Below, piece after piece: positions 1 through 9,585 of a stretch of 47,500 nt of DNA (position 1 is the stretch's first letter; each line of letters begins with the position of its first letter). The translations under genes were made by a program, and so were the position numbers. The DNA comes from Mesostigma viride (Eukaryota > Streptophyta > Mesostigmatophyceae > Mesostigmatales > Mesostigmataceae). The notes below the pieces were generated by a model. The model searched no databases. It was not told the DNA's origin and saw only the letters and a program-made list of their open reading frames with translations. The stretch is taken from assembly GCA_009746045.1 (NCBI GenBank), contig RPFO01000106.1, forward strand, positions 1-47,500, written 5' to 3'.

Positions 1-200
1 TTCCTGCTGGATTGCTCCTGCCTCTTGGTGACTGCACTTCCACCTGGGGCGCTGTTGACGTTTCCTCGTTCCAGTTTGCGTGGACTGACGGGTGTCAGCA
101 GGCCTTGGACTTGCTGCAGCAGAAGCTCACGCCAGCCCCTGTGTTAGGATTGAGCATTCTTGGAATCCATCCAGCCTGCTATGACCTGTTGGTGATCTGA
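1..200 (+). pseudogene. Ty3/gypsy RT-RNase H connection fragment
   Basis: The reading frame from position 12 contains FAWTDGCQQALDLLQQKL followed by TPAPVLGL. This is the conserved stretch that joins reverse transcriptase to RNase H in Ty3/gypsy polyproteins (family pattern W-T-x-x-C-Q-x-A-F, then L-T-x-A-P-V-L). The similarity stops at about position 150, and the RNase H catalytic region that should follow is not recognisable. The frame closes at 198-200. It is a short relic, distinct from the chromovirus that begins at 6970, which carries its own copy of this motif near 7820-7870. The left part may continue outside the window. Confidence 0.6.
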
Positions 201-1212
201 GGGAGGTCCCCAGTTGGGATGGATTGGGGATTTATTATGGCTCGGTTACCTGCCACTCTGTTGTGGTGATACAGCATCTGTCCCTGACTACCTCTTCCCT
301 TGAGAAGGGCTGGAATCTTTGGGTGTGCTGTGGTGACTAGCTTTGATGAGCCTTGGACCCTGGCAGCCCAGTTAGTTATGGGGGGTTGGCTGTATAGAGG
401 GTTAGCCTTGCTACATGACACTCTGCTTCCTGCCCTGATCAAGCAGTGAGAGTTGTCAGTATTTCGTGGCATGGATCCCTGTGGATGACCCGTTATCCCT
501 GGGAATGTCAGGCTTGTCTTTCACCCGTGGACTCTAGCTGAGGGAGGGTGGTGTCCCAGAACATGGAGTGGCCTCGCCTTGTTTGGCTTAGGTGCCTTGA
601 TCCTGTTTACTCCTTCTTGGATTCATGTGGACTCATTGAATCCGACGGGGATCTGAGTTGAGTGGGATGGACTCTGGTGGGAGTTTGGTTGGACTAAGCT
701 GAGATGACATCCAGATTTTGGTGACCAGTTTCTGAGGATGGTTGAGGGGATCTGAGCTTGGATGGCACATGGAGAGTGACTTCTGTGTTGTACCCTCGAC
801 ATATGGAGTGGTTCACCTAGGGCTTGATTCCTGGTATGATTAAGACACGTGGTCATGTCTGCATGCACGTCTTCGTGTACCAGACCAATAGTATATACCT
901 GGAGGTTTCTACCTTGGTGCTGCTGAGTGGCCTATGTGGATCATAGGAACTGCACGGGCCCCTGTGACCACTATGAGACTTTGGCCAAGGCGTTGGCTGC
1001 ACTCAACAGAGAGGAGGGGAGGTGAGCTCTGAAGGCTATGTGGAGGAGGTCCTATCTCAGCTGCACACAAGCCTGTATGAGAGTGGCTCCCCTTTTTGTG
1101 GCTCATCTGCTGCATAGGATGTATGCATTGTCACCAGGACCTGAGATTGACATGAGGCCTGCTGAGGGGCAGGACATGCTGGCAGCCTTACCTGAGGCCT
1201 TGAAGGAGGCAT
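201..1212. other. No recognisable gene; probable retroelement debris
   Basis: I see no long open frame with recognisable motifs on either strand. On the minus strand this segment lies directly downstream of the copy A integrase, where a Ty1/copia-type element would carry reverse transcriptase. I looked for an RT YxDD box or an RNase H pattern and found none. A short + strand stretch near 950-1020 reads YETLAKALAALNREEG but is followed by a stop. It has no visible similarity to the 3' non-coding part of copy B. Confidence 0.4.
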
Positions 1213-2661
1213 TTACTCCTGCTTGCCCAACCACCGTATGTGAAGGTACCCCAGGGGCCGGGCCAGGGTCACCCTGAGGGCTCGATACAGCTGTAGCACC
1301 CTGATCAGGAAGCTCCACGTCACCCCCGCCTTGTACACCAGGGGCACCTGGAAGAGGTCTCCTTGATTACCTCCCCGGGGACGGATCTTTGACCAGGACA
1401 GACGGTGCACTGCTTGGGAGCCATCAATGGCCACCCAGCACTTATGGCCAGCGGCTTCTACTCGGGTCACCACCCCATCATGCCAGCTGCCACGTTTCCC
1501 TGGAAAGCTTGGTTCCTTCCACACAACAACCTGTTGTCCAACGTTAGGTTCTAGGACACTCCAGCCCTTGTCTTTCTGCCTCAGCTTGAGGAACTTGGCC
1601 TCTAGCTTCTCCTTCCATGCCTGCTCAGCATCAGCTGGCAGCATCCTGGTATGCAGCATAAGAGGATTGATGGCAATGTCACCAAAGAACATGGGAGTCC
1701 TGAGGTTCAGCCTATCCTCCACAGAACGTAGCCATGCAGATGTCACAATGGCAGATGACGTCCTTGGAATCCTCTCCACCAGCAGCACAGTCTTGATCTC
1801 TTGGATGGCTCTCTCCACCACCCCTTGCTGGCCGTGGCTCTCCCTGGGTGTAATCAGCAACTCTGGAAACTCTGGCAGGTTCTCACAGCACTCAAACTGA
1901 ATGTCACACTGCAACAACTCCAACCCAGGGTACCTGCTCCTTGTCAACTTCAGAGCAGCAATTAATGTAGGCTTCTCCATGTCAGGCAGGATCTCTAGGG
2001 TCTTGTACTTGGTATATCTGTCCACTGCCACCAGCAGCTTCAAACCCCTGATTCTCTGAATATCTACCTGCACATGGCCTGGCTGCAAAATAGGAGTCCT
2101 GGCATGAGACTGCTTGGGCTTTCTAGCAACTAGCCTGCACTTGCAAGCTTGAGCAACCTGTTGGCAGATGGAGTACAACTCACTTCCTCCCAGCCGTCTA
2201 GCAACTTGCAAAGACTGAGCTGCATGGCCAAACATGGTATGCAACCTTGAGGCAATGTCATACAAGAGAGAAAATCTTTTATTGTCATTATTAGCACTCA
2301 AGGTATGTACAGATCCCTTATGTACAGGAGGCACCAGGGTCGTGCCTGTCAGACTGTCTCCAGCCCTATCCTCATCCTGACCATCCTGTGCCAGTCCTGC
2401 ACGGTCAGAATGCTTCTGAGATCCACCTGGGTCCACATCACCAGGTCCTACCTCAGGCTCAGCACCGCCATGGCGGGCACGTTGGCGAGTAACCACTGCA
2501 GCTACAGCTGGCATACTCTCTGTGGTAACCAAGCTTGCCCCATCGTGTCCAATAGGCTCTGTCACTAGAGCATGGGGCTGCCCCTCACTGCCGTCACTAG
2601 CAGCTACATTACACACCCCTGGGGGCACCCTCCAGGGTTCAGGGATGTGTGCAGGCTCAAG
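1213..2661 (-). CDS. Integrase of copy A, long version
   Basis: Open frame continuous from the codon after the gag UGA to a stop at 1213. It would catalyse insertion of element cDNA into nuclear DNA. An N-terminal H-x4-H (HTMFGH) with downstream cysteines (CQQVAQACKC) suggests a degenerate HHCC zinc region. The catalytic core shows D in HVQVDIQ, D in LLQCDIQF and E in GVVERAIQE, with 29 residues between the second and third, close to the D,D-35-E pattern. A C-terminal part with GQQVVVWKE and CWVAIDGSQAVHRLSWSKI resembles the basic DNA-binding end of retroelement integrases. Compared with copy B, it continues about 70 further residues. The first 125 residues are polar and match nothing I know. 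It probably has no start codon of its own and would be made by readthrough from gag. Confidence 0.75.
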   Translation of the reverse strand, partial: LEPAHIPEPWRVPPGVCNVAASDGSEGQPHALVTEPIGHDGASLVTTESMPAVAAVVTRQRARHGGAEPEVGPGDVDPGGSQKHSDRAGLAQDGQDEDRAGDSLTGTTLVPPVHKGSVHTLSANNDNKRFSLLYDIASRLHTMFGHAAQSLQVARRLGGSELYSICQQVAQACKCRLVARKPKQSHARTPILQPGHVQVDIQRIRGLKLLVAVDRYTKYKTLEILPDMEKPTLIAALKLTRSRYPGLELLQCDIQFECCENLPEFPELLITPRESHGQQGVVERAIQEIKTVLLVERIPRTSSAIVTSAWLRSVEDRLNLRTPMFFGDIAINPLMLHTRMLPADAEQAWKEKLEAKFLKLRQKDKGWSVLEPNVGQQVVVWKEPSFPGKRGSWHDGVVTRVEAAGHKCWVAIDGSQAVHRLSWSKIRPRGGNQGDLFQVPLVYKAGVTWSFLIRVLQLYRALRVTLARPLGYLHIRWLGKQE

Positions 2662-3830
2662 TCAATGATCAGCAGCCTTGCCCTTGCCCTTATCCTGGGA
2701 TGGACCAGCCTTCTCCTTGCTGCCACCCTGAGCTGGCTTGCTCTGACCTTCCTGCCTCAGGTACGAGGGACACTCATTCCTGAAGTGACCCTTCCCTGGC
2801 AGAAATAACATTCCACCTGACTGATGTCCCGTGAGGTCCCACTGCTGGGCCCAGCCTTGGGAGGACCACCCACCCTCTTGAAGTCAAACTGGGACTGTGG
2901 ATGCCCCGACTTCGGCGGGTCCCCCGTCCAGCCCTTCTGTCACGCCCCCTCCTGGACCTTCCTCGACCCCTTGAAGAGGTCTCAGGCCCTCTCGAGGACG
3001 CTGGGCCCCCGTGGCCCGATCCCCTCATGGACTTAACCGCAGGTTCAGCGGCCTCCTCGTCCCCTTGACGTGGGCGCTTACCACCTACGTACTTGCCGCT
3101 GAAACACTCATACAACTGGTCCGTCATGGCTGCCCAGCCATGGACCTGTCGCATGTGGATGGTCACATTATCCATGGTGACCGGATCCAGCTGCAGCGAC
3201 TTGAGAAAGTCGCCCATGGCCATCCGATCTGCAACGAAGAATCCCTTGGCCATGGCGTCCTCCCTCAGCTTGACGAAGTCTTCAAAGGCGTGGACCACTA
3301 GCTGCCCCTTGATGGGCTTGTAGTCCAGGTACTCTTGCTTCAGGTGGGACCCATCTATGGTCCTCTTGTCACTCAGGAACACCCTAAGTCACGTCATAAA
3401 CGCCGCCCAGGTGTCTCCCGCCGTGTGTCGCTCCCGAACAAACTTGAACAGCCGCCTCGCCGACTGCCTTATGTAGGCACTAGACGCCAGGATGCGAAGC
3501 TTGTCACCGGTGTAGATGTCCGTGTACAAGCTCATGTCCTCTAACATCCTCTCAGCGTCCCGGGGCTGCCAATTGTCCTTGATGGACTGAAACTGGCCTA
3601 GCACCGCGTACACCTCAGCCACGGTCGGTCGCTTAGGTGCCGCTTGATCTGCAGCTGGCGCGTTCTGACCGCCCTGAGATCCTTGGCTCTGATCATCTGG
3701 CAGCGCAGCCTGGTCTCCCAGCGCCTGGCCGTCACCGCGTCCATCGCGTCCATCCATCCCAGCGCCGTGCCGCGCAAAGCCCATCAGTAAGGCGCGCTTG
3801 TTGGTCAATAGCTCCCTCACTCATCGGATG
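2662..3830 (-). pseudogene. gag of copy A, broken
   Basis: Nucleocapsid/capsid-like protein of copy A. The frame begins near 3820 and carries the conserved capsid stretch (VAEVYAVLGQFQSIKDNW, then LYTDIYTGDKLRILASSAY). It is interrupted by TGA at 3389-3391, where copy B has CGA, so this is a CpG-to-TpG nonsense change. It continues in the same frame to the Arg/Gly/Ser-rich region (SSRGRGRSRRGRDRRAGRGT). A 1-nt deletion in the zinc-knuckle coding region (near 2795) then shifts the frame relative to copy B. The original gag frame ends in TGA at 2662-2664, directly before integrase in the same frame. Confidence 0.75.
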
Positions 3831-3921
3831 GCCTCTGTTCAGATCTGCTACAGCCAGCCAAGTGGCCAAGCAGCAATTAAAGCAATATAAGCTACTGAAC
3901 AAGAAAGGAAAATGCCAAGTG

Positions 3922-4845
3922 TTACCACTCACGGTCAAGACCACCACGGTCGCCCGCAGGCGCGTCCTGGTTCTCCTTGTCGCTGTCGCTGTCGCTCACC
4001 ACAATCAGCTCTGGCACCCTGCTACCCGCTGCGCCGTCGTCGACCCGCTGTCGGCCCGCGATGACAGAATCGTCACCGTTAGTATAGTAGACAGGTGACA
4101 ACCCGTCGTTGGCACCCCGCGGATTGTATCTTGGCACCTCGTGGTCGCCAAGCGCCTCGTCGCCTAGCCCAGCGACGCCCACTGCTCCCACCTCAAGGTC
4201 ACTATCGTAACCAAGAGGGGCGAACTCTTCCCAACGCGTCACACGAACGCGAAGGGGTTGGGGCAGTTCCTGAAAAGGAACCCTTGCTCGCTCCGGAAAC
4301 CTGCCGACTCGTGCCGCACGCTGTCCTCCGGTGATGGCTTCCGCTGCCGCCTCGACCTCTGCAAGCCGCCTGTAGTGCTCCGCTCCGCGTCGTTCACGTC
4401 GAACTGGTCCCGCTGCAACACCCTCGTCGCCGATTACGCCTGCGAAAGTACGTGGTACACCCGCACCCGCTGCTGTCGGTACGAACTCGTGTCGCACTGC
4501 GCCAGCTGCCTCCGCAGCCTCTCCTCGCCTAGCCGCCAACTCCGCACGCACCCGCTCAGTTAATGCTGTAATCACCGTCTGGATGCCGACCAAACCGTGA
4601 AGCTCTTGCTCGATGTCGTCGATGCTCCGGTGCTCCGGAATGACGATGGTTTGGACGTGCCGCAGAATGCGCTCCCAATCCTCGACCTGGTCGTCGACGA
4701 ATTGCACGAAGTTGCGATTAACAGGTGGACGATCTGCAAGCAATAAAGATAAATCTCGAACGACACGACGCAATTCAGGCGAAATTGAACCCCCAGCAGA
4801 CTGCCGAAACCGGATATTCTGCTGCCGTTGTTCTTCCTGCACCAT
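3922..4845 (-). CDS. ORF1 of copy A, unknown protein upstream of gag
   Basis: A 307-residue frame between LTR and gag, with a near-identical counterpart in copy B (14032-14952). I do not recognise a domain. The N-terminal half has a possibly helical pattern (RRVVRDLSLLLADRP, DDQVEDWERILRHVQTIV, LEQELHGLVGIQTVITA). The middle is Arg/Ala/Glu-rich, and the C-terminus is acidic (ELIVVSDSDSDKENQDAP). The frame stays open in both copies while gag is damaged in both, so the protein may matter to the element. Most copia-like elements do not have a separate ORF before gag. Confidence 0.6.
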   Translation of the reverse strand: MVQEEQRQQNIRFRQSAGGSISPELRRVVRDLSLLLADRPPVNRNFVQFVDDQVEDWERILRHVQTIVIPEHRSIDDIEQELHGLVGIQTVITALTERVRAELAARRGEAAEAAGAVRHEFVPTAAGAGVPRTFAGVIGDEGVAAGPVRRERRGAEHYRRLAEVEAAAEAITGGQRAARVGRFPERARVPFQELPQPLRVRVTRWEEFAPLGYDSDLEVGAVGVAGLGDEALGDHEVPRYNPRGANDGLSPVYYTNGDDSVIAGRQRVDDGAAGSRVPELIVVSDSDSDKENQDAPAGDRGGLDREW

Positions 4846-5388
4846 TCACCATGCACCGGACGAGCTTCTCGCGTCGTCAACGCTGCACACCGCAAACAGC
4901 AACGACCCTCCTGGCCGTTCCGTTGAGACTGTTTGTAATTTGAGTTAACGTTCTTATGAAACGCAATGTGAAGGATATGGTTGCAATGCAGCAATGTGTG
5001 AATATGGTTGGAAACGGAGCTTTGTTAAAATTGGATAATGTTACAGCGCTCACACACTTGAGGCTTGTACACGCGTTTGCCAAGTCAAGGCAACACACGT
5101 GAGGCAGGCTCGCAAGAGATGCCCAATTGGCACTGGCCTATTCTTTATATACTTGTGCACTGTGCTTGCTAGTCCTGAGCAGCTAGCCTAGGAGGCCTGC
5201 TCAGTAATAACACTCCCGGTACAGTATTCACTACCTGTACAGCGCCCAGTTCCTATACAGTAGGTCTGCCATACAGGCACAGTGACCACAGAGCACAGTC
5301 CACAGTGACTATTGCATCTGCACCTAGAAGTCCAGGACTAAGCCTGCGGTTCCAACAGACCACAGGTTAAGGTTCCTATTTCCTGCGT

Positions 5389-6705
5389 CAGTGAACAGCC
5401 ATACGGCGTATAATACGCCGTATGGCGCGTATTATACGCCATACGCAAGATTTCCGTATGGGTATGGGAAAAAAAATACGCACTGCGTATGGTTTGCGTA
5501 TTTTTTGCGTATTGCGTATTTTTTTGCGTATTTTTTGCGTATTTTTTGCGTATTTTTGCGTACGAAGTAGCTTCTGGCATCATTTTGGACGGCACGTGGA
5601 GCCGGAACTAGACTGTATCTAGGCGACCTGGAACTCCGCGACAAATAAACGACATGCAGGTGCCAAGCTGGCCGTGCATGTACGACTGTACGTGCATTGC
5701 TGCAGATTGCTGCGTCGGACTAGGGTCTAGGAGACGAAGGACGAGGAAATTAGGTGACGAAGTTATGTTGTCTGCCAACAAGGGCGCGCATCTGGCACCT
5801 AACATTTAATCGTAGCACAATTGACATCCAGGCACCATGGCTAGCGACGGTGATGGTGTGGGTCTATGGAACACGATGATGACTGGGCCGACGAGATGCA
5901 GGCCGTATTCGAGACTGTCTGGACACACATCGTGAAAGAACAGACTCTCAACAAGAAAGGGCAGCCGACAGGTAACTACAAGCTAAGTGACGTGCACACT
6001 TTTGGATGCAGAATTCTCGGGTTCTACCACCCGAGCAAGGCTAGCACCCGCCATATCATGGGCGCTACGTACGCGAAGGAGGCAAGAGTGAGCGAGTGCA
6101 AGAGGCCGCCGGAGGCATTACGTCGCAGGCTGCGGGGTATTTGGTGTGACTCGCGATGCACATAAATGCCTTATTTAGCCATGCAGGCTGCTGCTAGCCA
6201 GCCACCGTACCATATGTGTTAATGGTTTAGGGAAGCTGGGTCGGGTTGCTGGCATGCATGGTATCCTGCACGCTAGCCACATTGTTGGCAGCCCGTATGG
6301 ATTCTTGCTTCATGTAGATCAATATTGCATGGTGGCCTACCACGAGTAGGCAAGATGTCTGTTTCTGGCACAATGTCTTATTACTTTTGGCAAGTTGGCC
6401 GACTGACCGTGTGCTATTTACAGACATTATTAATAACAACAGATGTACAATGCTTGTATTTGTAGGCATGCAGCGACGGCAACGGCAATATTATGTGATG
6501 ATGTGTTAAATAAAGGCAAGTGGTGTTGCAAGAACACAAAAAAAACATGCCTGATTGGTCAGAATGTTGAAGAACCCCCTGAACCATGCAAAAAACAGCA
6601 TTTTCAAGAGTCCCCGTATGGTTTGCGTATTATACCCCGTATGGCGTATTATACACCATACACAAGGGCCCCGTATGGCTGCGTATTGCGTATGGCTGTA
6701 CACTG
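5389..6705. mobile_element. Non-autonomous hAT-type DNA transposon (1317 bp)
   Basis: Inserted in the copy A LTR. It has 8-bp target duplications TCCTGCGT at 5381-5388 and 6706-6713. The terminal inverted repeats read CAGTGAACAGCCATACG at the left and CAGTGTACAGCCATACG from the right: 17 bp with one mismatch. An 8-bp duplication with CAGTG-type ends is the hAT signature (established knowledge). The LTRs of copy B carry the uninterrupted site with a single TCCTGCGT. Subterminal regions are full of TTTTGCGTATT and CGTATGG/CCATACG motifs, typical of hAT transposase-binding repeats. No transposase is visible. Confidence 0.9.
5866..6165 (+). CDS. Hypothetical 99-aa ORF inside the hAT-type element
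   Basis: ATG-initiated frame beginning MEHDDDWADEMQAVFETVW and ending at TAA. It is fairly acidic at the start and basic at the end (KRPPEALRRRLRGIW). I do not recognise a family, and no hAT dimerisation or BED zinc-finger motif is visible. It could be a captured host fragment or a chance frame. A second start just upstream (near 5837) is in another frame and short. Translation is unproven. Confidence 0.3.
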   Translation: MEHDDDWADEMQAVFETVWTHIVKEQTLNKKGQPTGNYKLSDVHTFGCRILGFYHPSKASTRHIMGATYAKEARVSECKRPPEALRRRLRGIWCDSRCT

Positions 6706-6970
6706 TCCTGCGTACGACGTATTAATCCAATACCGTCGTAGGTTCAGCACCTAATTCCTGTCAGCCCAGGAATTACTGTCGACCCCATATGTCGTCGGCA
6801 AATATTCACGTCCGACTTAGAATAACAGCCGGCTCGCGCTCGCGCGCGACCGGGAAGTCGGAACGCCATAACTTTCTTGATACTTGTCGGAATGAACTCG
6901 TTCCGGTGCCGCTGGAATCGCAGAGAAATGCCGAATCAGGATCACGCCAATGCGCTTGGCGTTATAACTG

Positions 6971-7873
6971 GTGGAGCTCAAGAAGATCCTCATTTCACTG
7001 CTCGACGCCGGGCTCATTGAACCCAGCAACAGCCCCTTCTCAGCGGGCGTGCTGCTCGTTCCCAAACCAGGGGGCAAGTGGCGTCTGGTGACTGACTACC
7101 GGAAGCTGAACGCCATCATGCACTGTCAAGTCCCGGTATCCTCTCCCGCGGATCGACGACATCTTCAACCGTGTCCAAGGGGCTACGTGTTTCACCGTCA
7201 TCGACTGTGCGGACGGGTTTTGGCAGCTGCGCATCGCGCCAGAAGACTGCCACAAGACCGCGTTCGCCACGCCCTTCGGTCACTATACCATGAGTTTCGG
7301 GTGGCGGCAATGGGGCTGTGTAATTCGCCGGCGTCCTTCCAGATGCTGATGAACGACATCCTCCGTCCGGTGATGGGCACAGCCCACCTGCCGCAGGTCT
7401 CCAAGGATCTGACGGACCCGCAGAAGGGGGCGCGCCCGCCCTGGACCTACAAGCGCACGTGCGCGCTGGCGTATCTGGACGACATCCTGGTGTACTCCAA
7501 GACGTTCGAGGAGCACCTGGAGGATGTTGACGCAGTGCTGCAGATCATGGAAGACGAGCACCTGTCGGCGCGGAAGGCCAAGGTGCGCGCCGGTCGCTGT
7601 GTGCCGTTTCTGGGCCATACCCTGTCCGCGGACGGCATCGCGACCGACCCGGAGAAGATCGAGGCTGTCCAGCAATGGCCGGTCCCTACGGACGTGAAAG
7701 GGGTGCGCAGTTTCCTGGGGTTGGCATCCTACTACCGGCGGTTCATCCCGAGGTTTGCCACTGTCCATCGCCGCCCTGATCAACGCTCTTCTCAAGAAGG
7801 GTACCCCGTTCCTTTGGGCTGAGCAGTGCCAACAGGCTTTCGAGGCACTTAAGCGCCACCTCACCACAGCGCC
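6971..7873 (+). pseudogene. Chromovirus reverse transcriptase
   Basis: RNA-dependent DNA polymerase part of pol. Motifs in order: LLDAGLIEPSNSPFSAGVLL, VPKPGGKWRLVTDYRKLNA, then in another frame FTVIDCADGFWQLRIAPEDC and KTAFATPFGHYTM, then back in the first frame GLCNSPASFQMLMNDILRP, the catalytic box LAYLDDILVYS, FLGHTLSADGI and VRSFLGLASYYRRFIP. At least three frameshifts (near 7130, 7290 and 7760) destroy the frame. About 27 residues (TAHLPQVSKDLTDPQKG and more) lie between the LMNDILRP motif and the YLDD box, where most gypsy elements have only a few. The connection motif FLWAEQCQQAFEALKRHL closes the region just before the CACTA insertion. Confidence 0.85.
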
Positions 7874-8342
7874 CACTACAATACGCTTCCGCGGACACCT
7901 TTTTCAGCGGGGAAAGTGCTCCCGGGCTTCCGGGGCAAATTCAGCAAGCGCTGCGGAACTTAGATACTAAAATATCGTTTTTGGTTCGTACCGTACAGCC
8001 AATCATTTTGCGCCCGGATCAAATTGTGATCTGGGCACTGAACACGAAAATTTCAGCGGAACGTACGAAACACCAACGCAACTACAGAAAATTTTCAGTG
8101 ACGAAACTGTAGTACCGTGTACCCAAGCAAAATGTAGTAGGACTTTGCTAAATTCACGTTCGGAAATTTTCCCCGCAAGATTCCCCCGCACGATTCCCCC
8201 CGCTATAGGTTCAGGCTCCAGTCGATGCTCGCCAAATGGCACAAAAAAAGAAACATATGCTAAAATCAACGGTGCGAATCCTCGTTACCGCTCGGGTAAC
8301 ATTCTCACTCATTTCGCGTCTCCTACGAACCGTATTGTAGTG
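7874..8342. mobile_element. CACTA-type MITE (469 bp)
   Basis: Ends are CACTACAATACG at the left and CGTATTGTAGTG at the right, a perfect 12-bp inverted repeat that continues imperfectly. The CACTA start is diagnostic of the EnSpm/CACTA superfamily. Flanks are CC on both sides (7872-7873, 8343-8344). Deleting the insert with one CC restores the RNase H connection motif LTTAPVLVLPDP in frame. No coding capacity is seen. A 2-bp duplication is slightly short for this superfamily, where 3 bp is usual. Confidence 0.85.
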
Positions 8343-8800
8343 CCGGTCCTTGTCCTGCCGGATCCGTCCCTTCCTTTCGTCGTGGCTACTGACGCCAGCA
8401 AGGTGGCCATCGGGGGTGTTCTCCTGCAGGACCAAGGTAAGGGCCTTCAGCCCATCGAGTACATCTCACGCACAATGATTCCGGCGGAGCGGAATTATCC
8501 AGTGCATCAGCAGGAACTCCTGGCAGTAGTCTACAGCTGCCACACGTGGCGTCATCATCTCCTGGGGGCCCAGTTTTCGGTGGCCATTAGTGAGCAGGGA
8601 GATCTCGACCCCCACCGCCTGGTAATCCACACGGACCACCGGCCGCTCACCCACCTCCTGGTGCAGCCCAACCTGACGCCCCGCCAGGCGCGGTGGATGG
8701 AGTACTTAATTGTCACAGTTTGCGCCGTTCAAGATCCAATATGTCAAGGGCGCGGACAACGTGGTGCCCGACGCCCTCTCGCGACGGGCGGACTATTGGT
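8343..8800 (+). pseudogene. Chromovirus RNase H
   Basis: Degrades the RNA strand of the RNA:DNA hybrid. The sequence shows FVVATDASKVAIGGVLLQD with the first catalytic Asp, IEYISRTMIPAERNYPVHQQ, then ELLAVVYSCHTWRHHLLG with the catalytic Glu, then VIHTDHRPLTHLL with the next Asp, matching gypsy RNase H. A frameshift near 8700 is followed by the domain end QYVKGADNVVPDALSRR. About 14 extra residues (SVAISEQGDLDPHR) separate the HLLG motif from VIHTDH. Confidence 0.85.
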
Positions 8801-9103
8801 TCTACGAGGATATGGACGTGCTGCATACCACCTGTGTACCAGTGGCCGCCCCGGGGACCGCCTACGGTGTGGAACCACGGTCCCCCCGGGCCCGCCACCT
8901 GTTTCATCTTGGGCACACCACCATGGATGACTTGTCACCCCTCCTGGAGGAGACGGGTCGGCCAAGCGCCCACGAGGACGTGGACACCCCCGGGGAGGGG
9001 GAGGGGTCGCATACGCGCGTGCCCCTTAGTCACGTGGTGCCGCCCCAGGGAATTTTTCAGCTTCAGCCGCTCGGCCCTCCCACAGTCTTCTCAGAACTCG
9101 TCA

Positions 9104-9585
9104 ACCATGCAGGCGAGTACGGATGCGGCGGAACCGGCGGCGGACGCGTTCACAGTCACGTCGGACCTGGAGACGATGATCAGTCGTTTCACGGTCACCG
9201 AGGAAGCGGCGCTTGAATCCATCCGGGCGCATCCCCAGCAGATGGGTGCCTACCCTTGCAAGTTCCAGGATGGGCGCCTGTTCGTGAGTGTCCAGCCGGA
9301 GGAATGGCGGCTGTATGTCCCTGAGCTTTGTAGGGCCGCGTTGCTGCACGAGCTCCATGATTCCCTCCTAGGCGGACATCAAGGAAGCCACCGCCTCCTT
9401 CCCCGGGCCCGCAAGCATTTCTACTGGCCAGGGATGAAGGAGTATATCGAGACGTATGTGCGCCAGTGCCCCTCGTGCCAGATCATGAAGTCCAGGAACA
9501 CGGGCTCTCAAGCCGTCCCTAAGACGCTGCCGGATCCTATGGGTCCTTGGGATTCTATCATGATGGACTTCATCGGCCCGTTTAA
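9104..9585 (+). pseudogene. Chromovirus integrase, N-terminal half
   Basis: Contains the HHCC zinc-binding domain: LHELHDSLLGGHQGSHRL supplies the histidines and YVRQCPSCQIMKS the two cysteines. The start of the catalytic core follows, with the first catalytic Asp in IMMDFIGPF. The core is cut at the TTAA at 9582-9585 by the piggyBac-like insertion. The linker upstream (about 8800-9100) is Pro/Gly-rich and varies between elements of this class. Confidence 0.85.

Larger units (their letters stand above)
1213..6969 (-). mobile_element. LTR retrotransposon copy A (AG..CT-LTR family), left end not seen
   Basis: This is the inverted counterpart of copy B (13241-18808). Read on the minus strand it has an LTR (6969-4943), ORF1, gag, an in-frame UGA, and integrase. 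The second LTR is not in the window, so the element continues past position 1 or is truncated. Its integrase runs further than that of copy B. It has decayed: there is a nonsense codon in gag, a 1-nt deletion in the zinc-knuckle region, and a 1.3-kb hAT-type insertion in the LTR. Its right edge abuts the reverse transcriptase of the chromovirus at 6970. If it inserted there with the 5-bp duplication seen for copy B, the duplication should be GGTGG (6970-6974). The gag-before-integrase order with no RT between them suggests Ty1/copia affinity (inference). Confidence 0.8.
4943..6969 (-). repeat. LTR of copy A, interrupted by a hAT-type insertion
   Basis: Matches the 698-bp LTR of copy B in reverse orientation, with small differences (its outer end reads AGTTATAACGCC, where copy B has AGTTAACGCC). 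After removing the 1317-bp insertion at 5389-6705 and one copy of its 8-bp duplication, the LTR is about 702 bp. The boundary with internal sequence is at 4942/4943 (CAAATTAC read on the minus strand), as in copy B. Confidence 0.85.
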
